Assembly (NCBI GenBank): GCA_910589305.1 | Contig: CAJUTV010000006.1 | Span: 1 to 64,000 of the forward strand | DNA from: an uncultured Lachnospira sp. | Lineage (GTDB): Bacteria > Bacillota > Clostridia > Lachnospirales > Lachnospiraceae | Direction: 5' to 3' | DNA: 64,000 nucleotides | Part shown: in pieces, positions 43,707 through 51,807 of the stretch | Numbering within the stretch: the first letter of the stretch is position 1 | Layout of the letters: each line of letters begins with the position of its first letter | The notes under the pieces: generated by a model | Told to the model about the DNA's origin: nothing | The model's input: the letters and a program-made list of their open reading frames with translations, nothing else | Databases searched by the model: none | Position numbers and translations under genes: made by a program

Positions 43707-44223
43707 ATTTTTAATCCTTCCTAATCACCATTGTTGCATTTGTTAATACAATATTTTACTAAAGAACTTATTAATATTGTACAAGTTACTATTGGTACAT
43801 TAATATAAATCTTTTGTTTCCACCTCCTCTGACACTCTCAACTTACAAATAAAAGTTTCTTTTGTAATTTCTGTGTTTTTCTTAATGGTATGTATGCATC
43901 AATCTTTCATATAAATTTTTTAATAATAAATATTGAATAAACAATTTTATATATTTATTTTTATAGGATATTATAAAAAAATTTGATGATACTACCTGTG
44001 ATTTTCTATTTTTTTTATTTTATTATATTATTTTTTATATACAAGTTTATTATATCATGTATAAATATAAAAACAAGTGATATTTATATATATTAAAAAT
44101 TTATATATATAAAAATATCACTTACTTGATTTAAATATTAAAATTATGTATTTACAATTTTACTTTTTTATAAATGACTTGTAAATACGGATTATGCTTC
44201 AATGATAAAAGCCTTTTATATTT
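43707..44223 (-). promoter_or_regulatory. Promoter and long leader of cassette 1
   Basis: The palindrome is at 44075-44123, the promoter TTGTTT (44076-44071), 16 nt, TATAAT (44054-44049), and GTGTCAGAGGAGGTG is at 43835-43821, 115 nt before S1. The palindrome lies about 100 nt after the spoIIR stop, so it could also help end spoIIR transcripts. Confidence 0.7.
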
Positions 44224-44859
44224 TCACTCCAAAAATTGATTTAAAAATGTAAGATATTTAAACCTAAACTTAACAGGTTTTGCACTTACCATATTATACT
44301 CTTCCTCTGTTAAAACATTTTTTAATGTATTTTTTGATTCTTCTGGCAAAACGCCATGTGTAGCCTCAACAAAACATAAAGGCGGATACAATACACACCA
44401 CCAATTTTTTCCAGAACCCTTGCCAATATCAATACGAAATGCCTCATATTCTCCTGGTGGAAATGTAATATCACCATAGGATTTCATTGGAAAATAACTG
44501 TTCTCAAAATAGGCTGTAACTTCATTATCTGCACCTTCCTGCTGCAATGCTTCTCTTGCCTTTTCAATAATAGAATCTAAATTTTCTTGAATAATTTGTC
44601 TGGACTCATCAATATTTGAGGAATTGGCAAGCAATGGCTGCATAAAATCAACTACGGCATCTTTTACTTTAAGCTTTAATTGTTGGTCATATTCACTGTC
44701 ACTATTTGCTCTTACATGAAATCTTATAATATTTTTTGAAATATCTTTTTGAGCTTCTGCATGGACAATATTTTTTCTGCTTCCAACAATTACAACTATA
44801 ATACTTAAAAATACAATAAATAACATAAAAAATAATAGCCTATGTTTCTTACGTTTCAT
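44224..44859 (-). CDS. spoIIR: Stage II sporulation protein R
   Basis: SpoIIR is the forespore signal that activates SpoIIGA and so sigma-E in the mother cell. The 211 residues comprise an N-terminal membrane or signal helix and the family landmarks IRFHVRANSDSEYDQQLKLKVKD, NSYFPMKSYGDITFPPGEY and GKNWWCVLYPPLCF. The start at 44859 follows GGAGG; the ATG at 44874 overlaps it. It is last in the ispE, GntR, spoIIR run, and the cassette array begins directly after it. Confidence 0.95.
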   Translation of the reverse strand: MKRKKHRLLFFMLFIVFLSIIVVIVGSRKNIVHAEAQKDISKNIIRFHVRANSDSEYDQQLKLKVKDAVVDFMQPLLANSSNIDESRQIIQENLDSIIEKAREALQQEGADNEVTAYFENSYFPMKSYGDITFPPGEYEAFRIDIGKGSGKNWWCVLYPPLCFVEATHGVLPEESKNTLKNVLTEEEYNMVSAKPVKFRFKYLTFLNQFLE

Positions 44860-45003
44860 AAATAAAACCTCCATTTTCTATAAATTGAAAATTCACTTCT
44901 CTCAATTGAAAAATCTTTTTCAATTTTTATATCTAAATGGATTATTTCCGTAAAAATATAGACTATTCAAAAATTCCCAAATTTTTCCTTATAAAATTAA
45001 CAT

Positions 45004-45672
45004 TTAATTTTTAAGAAGACGTGTTATGCCTTTTTCCTGATTGCGAATATGATGTCTCATAACATCTTGTGCCGCTAATATATCTTTTTCACTAATATTT
45101 TTTATAATATCATTATGTTCACTGATAAGAATAGAGTGTGTTCTTGCATCTTTAACATATTCAAGTCTATAACGATACATCTGCTCTCTTAAATTATTAA
45201 TAATCTGTATTAATCTATCATTATTTGTCATGGCATAAATGGCATCGTGAAATTTCACATCGGCCTCTACAATATTAACAACATCTTTTGATACAATAGC
45301 CATTTCAAATACTTTATTAGCCGCTTTTAACGCTGCTATATGTTCTGCATTTACATTTTTACAAGCAAGCAAGACCGCAAGTTCTTCAAGAGTACAGCGC
45401 ACTTCTAAGACATCTCTCATATCTTTTTCTGTTATATGTGCTACCTCTGCCCCTTTTCTTGGAATCATAATTACAAGCCCTTCCAATTCAAGCTTTCTAA
45501 TAGCTTCTCGAATTGGTGTCCTGCTTACGCCAAGCTTTTGTGCAAGCTGAATTTCCATAAGCCTCTCACCTGGTTCCATCTCTCCTCTAAGAATTGCCTG
45601 TCTCAATGTATTAAATACTACATCACGAAGTGGTAAATAATCATTGACGTCCATCTTTAAATCACCTTTCAT
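45004..45672 (-). CDS. GntR family regulator, FCD (FadR) subgroup
   Basis: The N-terminal winged helix has AILRGEMEPGERLMEIQLAQ and LGVSRTPIREAIRKLELEGLV. The C-terminal FCD ligand-binding domain is all helical with the metal-site DVKFHDAIY and later histidines. It is a cytoplasmic repressor or activator whose ligand is unknown. The start is either 45672 (GGAGG upstream) or 45654 (AAAGG upstream). Position 11 nt after ispE on the same strand is typical of Lachnospirales. Confidence 0.9.
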   Translation of the reverse strand: MKGDLKMDVNDYLPLRDVVFNTLRQAILRGEMEPGERLMEIQLAQKLGVSRTPIREAIRKLELEGLVIMIPRKGAEVAHITEKDMRDVLEVRCTLEELAVLLACKNVNAEHIAALKAANKVFEMAIVSKDVVNIVEADVKFHDAIYAMTNNDRLIQIINNLREQMYRYRLEYVKDARTHSILISEHNDIIKNISEKDILAAQDVMRHHIRNQEKGITRLLKN

Positions 45673-45701
45673 ATCTGTAAAATCCTCCATTCTTAGCCTT
45701 A

Positions 45702-46565
45702 TTAGTTAAATGTTTCTGTAATATATACTTGCTTTGCCTCTTTTTTTAATTTAAGATAAGCCTGACAATTAAGAGCAGTCCGCTCGTTTGGAAAAATACC
45801 AAATACAGTAGGACCACTGCCGCTCATCATTGCATTAATTGCTCCATGTGATAACATATCATTCTTAATACTATCAATTATAGGATATAAAGGAATTGTC
45901 ACACGTTCAAGGACATTTCCCATATTAGCAGCTATCTCTTCTATACTCTCCTTGTTAATAGCTTGTATCATCTTATCTACATTAGGATGATAAAGAATAT
46001 CATTCATATCAAGCTGTTCATAGACCAATTTTGTAGATATATTGATTGGCGGCTTAGCTACAACAATCCACATATGAGGAACAGGTTTAAGCCTTGAAAG
46101 CTGTTCTCCAATCCCTTCCGCTAATGCTGTTCCACGCATAATACAATATGGAACATCCGCTCCAATTTGAACCCCTAATTCCATTAATTTATTTTGTGAT
46201 AACCCAAGTTCATAGATTTTATTGATGCCAAATAAAGTTGATGCGGCATCGGTACTTCCTCCCGCCATTCCTGCTGCCACTGGTATAAATTTATTTAGAT
46301 TCACATCAACACCGCCTGCAAATCCAAATTCATCTTTAAGAAGTTTTGCGGCTTTATAAATAAGATTATTTTCATTAATTGGAAGATAAAATAAATTTGA
46401 TTGAATCCTTATCTCATCTTCTGGAATTTTTGTAATTATCAACCGGTCATAAATACCAATTGTCTGCATTACCATACGCACATCATGATAACCATCTTCT
46501 CTTTTCCCCAACACATCAAGACTAAGATTAATTTTAGCCCTTGCCTTTAGTCGAATACTATCCAT
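45702..46565 (-). CDS. ispE: 4-diphosphocytidyl-2-C-methyl-D-erythritol kinase
   Basis: IspE phosphorylates CDP-methylerythritol in the non-mevalonate isoprenoid pathway. The GHMP-kinase motifs are present: KARAKINLSLDVLGKREDGYH at the N-terminus, PVAAGMAGGSTDAAS (ATP loop) and AINAMMSGSGPTVFGIF. The 287-residue length fits. The start at 46565 follows GGAGAG; the frame stays open upstream for 63 codons, but those residues are not family-like and overlap the AraC gene. Confidence 0.95.
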   Translation of the reverse strand: MDSIRLKARAKINLSLDVLGKREDGYHDVRMVMQTIGIYDRLIITKIPEDEIRIQSNLFYLPINENNLIYKAAKLLKDEFGFAGGVDVNLNKFIPVAAGMAGGSTDAASTLFGINKIYELGLSQNKLMELGVQIGADVPYCIMRGTALAEGIGEQLSRLKPVPHMWIVVAKPPINISTKLVYEQLDMNDILYHPNVDKMIQAINKESIEEIAANMGNVLERVTIPLYPIIDSIKNDMLSHGAINAMMSGSGPTVFGIFPNERTALNCQAYLKLKKEAKQVYITETFN

Positions 46566-46653
46566 GCTGTCTCTCCACTTAATAAACAGAAAAAAATTGT
46601 ACTTATAAATATACAACATTATATAATAACATATTGTACAAATGCAAGTACAT

Positions 46654-47484
46654 TTACATTGTTTCCTTGTTTCTCCTATATTTATTAGGCGACATTCCCT
46701 TGATATGTTTAAAGGCATCGCCAAAATAATTACTGTCATTAAAGCCACATTCAAATGCTATATCTGTAATAGACTTGTTTGTTTCTAGCAGCAGTGTACA
46801 GGCATTTTTAATCCGAACATTAATAATATATTCTTTAATTCCTGAACCTGTAATCGCTTTAAATTTTTTTGAAAGATAGGACTTGCTGATATGAAATCGC
46901 TCTGACAAGTCATCCAAACTTAATTTTTTTTCATAATTTTCATATATATAGGTTGCAATCTCTTGCATAAGCCGATTATCTACATCAATTTCTTTCATTA
47001 CATTTCGCTCAAATCGCTGACATCTTATCATAAATAAAATAAGCTCTAAAAGACCTGTTTTAATAAATGCTGGCGACAATATATCTTGTCCTTCACTTTC
47101 AAAAAGCATTTTTTTCATAAGCGCCTCTACATATTCACGCCGTTTATCTGGAATAGATATTACCCCTGCCTTAAATGTCTCTTTTCTAATCTCTTTTCCT
47201 AATAATTCATCAAGCCATAAAAGGTTACTGTCTTTAAAACATACTACAAAACGTTCACTCGCCCCACAAACAGGAAAAGTGCTTTTATGAATGGCTCCTT
47301 TAGGTACAATAACCAAATCTCCTCTATTGAGCTTATATATATTGTGTTCAATAAAAAATGTACAATCCCCATTAATAAGATAAAAAACTTCATAATATGG
47401 ATGACTGTGCTGTGGTTGAACTCCTTGTGTAAAATCTCTTTTTACTTTATTTATTTTAAAATCAGATGGCATGTCCATTATCAT
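46654..47484 (-). CDS. AraC family transcriptional regulator
   Basis: This 276-residue regulator has an N-terminal cupin sensor (HSHPYYEVFYLINGDCTFFIE, LVIVPKGAIHKS) and a C-terminal AraC domain. The latter has two helix-turn-helix motifs: LSLDDLSERFHISKSYLSKKFK, and SITDIAFECGFNDSNYFGDAFK with the GMSPNKYRR end. The ligand is unknown, perhaps a sugar. GGAGG precedes the ATG. It is divergent from the MATE gene, which it may control. Confidence 0.9.
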   Translation of the reverse strand: MIMDMPSDFKINKVKRDFTQGVQPQHSHPYYEVFYLINGDCTFFIEHNIYKLNRGDLVIVPKGAIHKSTFPVCGASERFVVCFKDSNLLWLDELLGKEIRKETFKAGVISIPDKRREYVEALMKKMLFESEGQDILSPAFIKTGLLELILFMIRCQRFERNVMKEIDVDNRLMQEIATYIYENYEKKLSLDDLSERFHISKSYLSKKFKAITGSGIKEYIINVRIKNACTLLLETNKSITDIAFECGFNDSNYFGDAFKHIKGMSPNKYRRNKETM

Positions 47485-47733
47485 ATTAATCCTCCATATC
47501 TAAAAACTGTCTGAAATTTTATTATAAACAGCTTTTTTTCTGTACTTTTATTTATTTTTAGTGATATTTTTATGGAATTTACTGTTTTTTATGCTATTAT
47601 TTACAATAATAGAATTATAAAGATTTGTCAAGTGACATATAACTAATTGAAAATTTCAAATTTTTTCCACTTGTTATACAAAATAATTTATTTTGCAATT
47701 ACTTACACATCGAGAAAGGAGTGTTCTTGTAAA

Positions 47734-49104
47734 ATGGCAAAACCAATAAGTGAAGATAAACGTACCCTTCTTCTTGAAGGAAATCTTATCAAAGCTATTC
47801 TTATTTTAGCGGTCCCTGTGATGCTTAACAGTTTTATTCAATCCATGTATAATCTTACAGACACATATTGGCTTGGAAAAATTGGTACTGAATCACAAGC
47901 CGCAATTACTTTAGTATCCCCTGTACAAAATATATTAATTAATTTTGGTATGGGTATTACTACCGCTGGCTCTATTTTAATATCGCAATATCTTGGAGCA
48001 CGCCAAGATAAACAGGCTAAATCAATGGCAAATCATATTTGTTTATGTTCCATTATATTTGCATTTATCTGTGCTGCCTTATGTTGGTTAGCAAGTCCTG
48101 GTATCGTTAGCTGGCTTGGTGCAGAAGGCAATATTTATAAATATGGACTTTCCTATATACGAATTGTCGTGCTTGATTTACCATTTCTTTTTATGATTAA
48201 TATGTTTACTGCCGTTCATCAATCACAGGGCGATACATTTAAGCCTATGCTTCTTAATTTGCTTGGTGTAAGCATAAACCTTATTCTTGACCCACTATTT
48301 CTTATAACATTTGATTGGGGCATTGCCGGCGCAGCACTTGCCACACTTTTGGCAAAAATTCCAAGCGCAGTTATTGCTATTCTTTCACTGTGTAATAAGA
48401 AAAAACTGATTCATATTAATTTTAAAGGATTTCAATTTGACAAAAATAAAATGATTTCAATTGTAAAAATTGGTCTTCCTACTGCAATAGGAGGCAGTAC
48501 TATGCAGTTTGGATTTTTGCTTATGACAAAAAATGTAAATGACTATGGCATGACAGCGACGACTGCATATGGTATCGGCAATAAAATAAACAGTATTATA
48601 ACACTTCCTGCAAACGGCATTGGCTCTGCTATTTCTACTATTGTCGGGCAAAATATCGGCGCTAATAATATTAAGCGCGCCGATAAAACATTTCATATTG
48701 CATTGAGAATCGGCGCAACCTTTTTATTTATATTTGGAACCATTTTATCCATGCGATTTATTGCGGAACCTATTGTGCGATTTTTTTCAACAGACGAAAA
48801 TGTTATACCTCTTGCAACACAATTTTTATCACTTATGGCTATGTGCTGCTGGACAAATGCTTTTTACAATGTCTCACAAGGTCTATTTCAAGGCTGTGGA
48901 CATACTATGATTATCATGTTAGTTGATGCCGTCCGAATATGGGGATTTCGATTCCTCACACTATGGTTTTGTTCTAGTATATTACATATGGGTGTCGAAA
49001 GTGTATGGTATTCGGTTGTCATCAGTAACGCTTTGTCTGCCTTATGCTTGTATTTACTATATTGGACAGGAATTTGGAAAAAACGAACTATAAAAATCAC
49101 ATAA
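47734..49104 (+). CDS. MATE family efflux transporter
   Basis: The 456-residue protein has twelve predicted helices and MATE landmarks: AVPVMLNSFIQSMYNLTDTYWLGKIG, INMFTAVHQSQGDTFKPM, LLGVSINLILDPLF and IVGQNIGANNIKRA in the second half. It exports cationic or other drugs by Na+ or H+ antiport; the substrate is unknown. The start at 47734 follows AAAGGAG; the longer frame adds 29 residues that do not fit the family. Confidence 0.92.
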   Translation: MAKPISEDKRTLLLEGNLIKAILILAVPVMLNSFIQSMYNLTDTYWLGKIGTESQAAITLVSPVQNILINFGMGITTAGSILISQYLGARQDKQAKSMANHICLCSIIFAFICAALCWLASPGIVSWLGAEGNIYKYGLSYIRIVVLDLPFLFMINMFTAVHQSQGDTFKPMLLNLLGVSINLILDPLFLITFDWGIAGAALATLLAKIPSAVIAILSLCNKKKLIHINFKGFQFDKNKMISIVKIGLPTAIGGSTMQFGFLLMTKNVNDYGMTATTAYGIGNKINSIITLPANGIGSAISTIVGQNIGANNIKRADKTFHIALRIGATFLFIFGTILSMRFIAEPIVRFFSTDENVIPLATQFLSLMAMCCWTNAFYNVSQGLFQGCGHTMIIMLVDAVRIWGFRFLTLWFCSSILHMGVESVWYSVVISNALSALCLYLLYWTGIWKKRTIKIT

Positions 49105-49156
49105 AAATTGACAAACTATTTAAAAATTGCCAATAAACCTTTAACCTAAAATAGAC

Positions 49157-49204
49157 ACAACAAAGGATAGCATAAAGCCATAGCTTATTGCTGTCCTTTG
49201 TTGT
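49157..49204. terminator. 48-bp near-perfect palindrome after the MATE gene
   Basis: ACAACAAAGGATAGCA pairs with TGCTGTCCTTTGTTGT, with an inner TAAAGC/GCTTA extension. There is no strong T-run, so it may be a terminator or an RNA-end stabiliser. Confidence 0.6.
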
Positions 49205-49317
49205 ATCCCCTATATATTTTATTTATAAAAAAATAATATACCTTTCTGTTTAATAAAGCAAATATTTATAATTAATCTTGATATTTACTTATAATCTTAT
49301 CGCTTCTTTACGACATG

Positions 49318-49447
49318 TCAAAACAGATATTCACAATCTCCTATGCTGCTTGCTTAAACTATCTAGCTGCTATCGCAATGCAAGTCCGCACTTTCCTATG
49401 TATGCCTCTATGGTATTGAAATGGAGAATTTCCTTGATGAGATTAAA
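49318..49447 (+). mobile_element. IS200/IS605-like short element, copy G
   Basis: It runs from TCAAAACAGATATTCACAATC to TTCCTTGATGAGATTAAA, with CTATCTAGCTGCTATCGCAATGC in the centre. Copy H in opposite orientation lies beyond the hydrogenase operon. Confidence 0.7.
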
Positions 49448-49705
49448 TAATAATTTACCTAACCAAGCTAATTATTTAATAATATTATTTTACTATTAAC
49501 AACTATGATATTTAATTATTAAAAATAGTTTAACTATGTTATAGTGTATTTTTATTATTTAAAATTTAAGAAATAAAAATTTCTTGTTTAATATATCAAA
49601 TACTATAAATGCTAATAAATTTTTCTACATTTTACAAATAATATTTATTCCCTTTCATTATATTTTTAAATCTATTATTTGGTATGAAATAATATAAAAA
49701 TAGTA

Positions 49706-49753
49706 TCTACATTTTATAAAAATTATGATATAATAACCACAGCATAACTGTGG
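49706..49753 (+). promoter_or_regulatory. Hydrogenase promoter-dyad module 1
   Basis: TATAAT at 49729-49734, a weak TCTACA at -35, and the 17-bp dyad CCACAGCATAACTGTGG at 49737-49753, starting two nt after the -10. The dyad would cover the start of transcription and fits a repressor site. Confidence 0.6.
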
Positions 49754-49758
49754 TATAT

Positions 49759-49777
49759 AAGTTTGCTTCGCAAACTT
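49759..49777 (+). promoter_or_regulatory. Hairpin between the two hydrogenase promoter modules
   Basis: AAGTTTGC pairs with GCAAACTT across a 3-nt loop, followed after six nt by T5. Transcripts from module 1 would meet it first; it may be a weak terminator. Confidence 0.5.
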
Positions 49778-49784
49778 CTGACTT

Positions 49785-49831
49785 TTTACTATGTACAAAA
49801 TTATGATATAATAATCACAGTATCACCGTGA
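49785..49831 (+). promoter_or_regulatory. Hydrogenase promoter-dyad module 2
   Basis: TATAAT at 49807-49812 and dyad TCACAGTATCACCGTGA at 49815-49831, with exactly the geometry of module 1 and the shared block AAAATTATGATATAATAA. The modules are 78 bp apart. Confidence 0.6.
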
Positions 49832-49968
49832 AAATAAATATTGATTTTAGTTATTAAAACAACTTATGATATTGTAAATATAAAATTTATACTAAACTAA
49901 ACAATAATAATTCAGCTTATATAGCTGACCTATTATAAAAAAATATAATAAGATTGGAGGCGTATTGT

Positions 49969-51807
49969 TTGAATAGATTACAAATTACTTGTCCAGATGG
50001 CATCCAAAAAACAATGGATATGCTCTATGAAGACCTTGCTCACCGCAATGCGGCAGCACCTGAAGGAAATTGCCCTGTAGAGCAGACAGCCGCATTAGTA
50101 AAAGTATGTCTTTCACAAAGCTGCGGAAAATGTGTACCCTGTCGTATTGGATTAGACCAGATGACCAAGTTGATGGAAAAAATTTTAGATGGTTTTGCAT
50201 CAATGGACGATTTAGTGATGTTGGAACGAACAGCCAAAACGGTTATGGACTCTTCGGATTGCGCTATTGGTGCAGAAGCTGGAAGAAGTGTACTTGCTTG
50301 TCTTGAAGGCGCAAAAGATGACTTTTTAACACATATTAAAGAACATCACTGTACAGCAGAATTTCAGCCTGTTCCATGTCGTCGTGCTTGTCCCGCCCAT
50401 GTTGATATTCCTGGTTACATTGCATTAGTAAAAGAAGGACATTTTGAAGATGCCGTTCGTCTGATTCGCAAAGACAATCCTTTTCCAAGTTCATGTGCGC
50501 TTGTATGTGAACATCCTTGTGAGGAGCGTTGTCGCCGCAGCATTTTAGATGATGCAATCAACATTCGTGGAATTAAGCGTGTCGCTGTTGACTGTGCCGG
50601 TCATGTACCTGCACCAGAATGTGCACCTGATACGCAAAAAAAAGTTGCTATTATAGGTGCAGGTCCTAGTGGTTTGACTGCCGCTTATTTTTTACGTCTT
50701 ATGGGACATAGTGTAACGGTGTATGAACAAAGAGAAAAAACAGGGGGTATGCTGCGTTACGGTATTCCGCGCTATCGTTTGCCTGATAAATATTTAGATG
50801 AGGATATTAATGTTATTCTTTCTACAGGCGTAGAATTACATACCAATACACGCATTGGAGAAACAATTACACTGACAGAGCTTCGAGAAAAATTTGACGC
50901 CGTTTATATTTCAATCGGCGCACATTCCTATAAAAATCTTGGTGTTGACGGTCAAGAGGCAAAAGGAATCTTATCTGCTGTTGACTTGCTTCGAGGTATA
51001 GGAGATGGCAATGTACCTGACTTTTCCGGCAAAAATATTGTCGTAGTAGGCGGCGGAAATGTAGCGATGGACGTTACTAGAACTGCCAAACGACTTGGCG
51101 CAAATACCGTAAAATGTGTATATCGCCGCCGAAAAGTTGATATGACTGCACAGGTGGAAGAAGTGGAAGGCGCTATTGCAGAAGGCTGTGATATTGTTCC
51201 TTTAATGGCTCCTGTCCGTGTAGAAACAGATGAAAATGGATATGCCATTGCCCTGATTGTTCAGCCGCAAATTCCAGGCGAATACGCTAATGGTCGTCCA
51301 AAACCTGTCAATGCAAATCGTCCGCAGGAGCGTATTCCTTGCGATATTATTATCGGTGCTATTGGTCAAGCAATTGATTCTGACGGTTTTATGGAAGAGG
51401 GCGTTCCTACAAAATGGGCAAAAATTTTGTCAGATAAATTCTGTAAAATTGAAGGTATGGAAGGCGTATTTGCTGGCGGTGACTGTGCAAGCGGTCCTTC
51501 AACCGCTATTCGTGCAATTGAAGCTGGAAAAACGGCTGCTGGAAATATTGACACATATCTTGGTTTTCACAGTACTTTGCCAAAACCGCCTGAAGTACCA
51601 AAAGCAACCCATCAGGCAAGAGGTGCTATGGGACGTATCAATATGGTTGAGCGAACCCCAAGTGACCGCAATGATGACTTTGATATTATGGAAATCGGCA
51701 TGACAGAGGAAGAAGCAAGACATGAATGTAGCCGCTGCCTGCGTTGTGACCATTACGGTTATGGTGGTTTTAGAGGCGGCAGAGAGGAGCGATGGACGAA
51801 ATGGTAA
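49969..51807 (+). CDS. NuoF-tail/GltD-like flavoprotein, predicted hydrogenase partner
   Basis: The N-terminal 120 residues are the 4Fe-4S domain found at the end of NuoF/HydB (SCGKCVPCRIG, C52/C55/C58, plus C98). The remainder is a GltD/NfnB-like oxidoreductase: CRRACPAHVDIPGY and CEHPCEERCRR cluster motifs, FAD loop IGAGPSGLTAAYFL, NAD(P) loop VVGGGNVAMDV and a C-terminal CSRCLRC. It lacks the FMN/NAD domain of true NuoF. It probably passes electrons between NAD(P)H and HydA. The TTG start at 49969 follows GGAGG; a TTG at 49954 overlaps it. The gene overlaps hydA by 16 nt. Confidence 0.87.
   Translation: MNRLQITCPDGIQKTMDMLYEDLAHRNAAAPEGNCPVEQTAALVKVCLSQSCGKCVPCRIGLDQMTKLMEKILDGFASMDDLVMLERTAKTVMDSSDCAIGAEAGRSVLACLEGAKDDFLTHIKEHHCTAEFQPVPCRRACPAHVDIPGYIALVKEGHFEDAVRLIRKDNPFPSSCALVCEHPCEERCRRSILDDAINIRGIKRVAVDCAGHVPAPECAPDTQKKVAIIGAGPSGLTAAYFLRLMGHSVTVYEQREKTGGMLRYGIPRYRLPDKYLDEDINVILSTGVELHTNTRIGETITLTELREKFDAVYISIGAHSYKNLGVDGQEAKGILSAVDLLRGIGDGNVPDFSGKNIVVVGGGNVAMDVTRTAKRLGANTVKCVYRRRKVDMTAQVEEVEGAIAEGCDIVPLMAPVRVETDENGYAIALIVQPQIPGEYANGRPKPVNANRPQERIPCDIIIGAIGQAIDSDGFMEEGVPTKWAKILSDKFCKIEGMEGVFAGGDCASGPSTAIRAIEAGKTAAGNIDTYLGFHSTLPKPPEVPKATHQARGAMGRINMVERTPSDRNDDFDIMEIGMTEEEARHECSRCLRCDHYGYGGFRGGREERWTKW

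Larger units (their letters stand above)
49105..49968. other. Intergenic region: palindrome, element copy G, hydrogenase promoters
   Basis: This 864-bp gap holds, in order, a 48-bp palindrome after the MATE gene, element copy G, a long AT-rich stretch without genes, and two copies of a promoter-dyad module upstream of the hydrogenase operon. Each is listed separately. Confidence 0.7.

Noticed and set aside
25211..44123. Array as a classical two-component-linked BceAB resistance module
   Set aside because: No histidine kinase or response regulator is next to the array, and the permease plan (two FtsX modules, two ectodomains) differs from BceB.
46566..46754. N-terminal extension of IspE
   Set aside because: The 63 extra codons overlap the AraC gene and are not like the family; GGAGAG supports the internal start.
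49706..49831. Rex or FNR/CRP-type operator upstream of the hydrogenase
   Set aside because: The dyads resemble TGTGA half-sites only partly and have the wrong spacing; they do not fit the Rex consensus.
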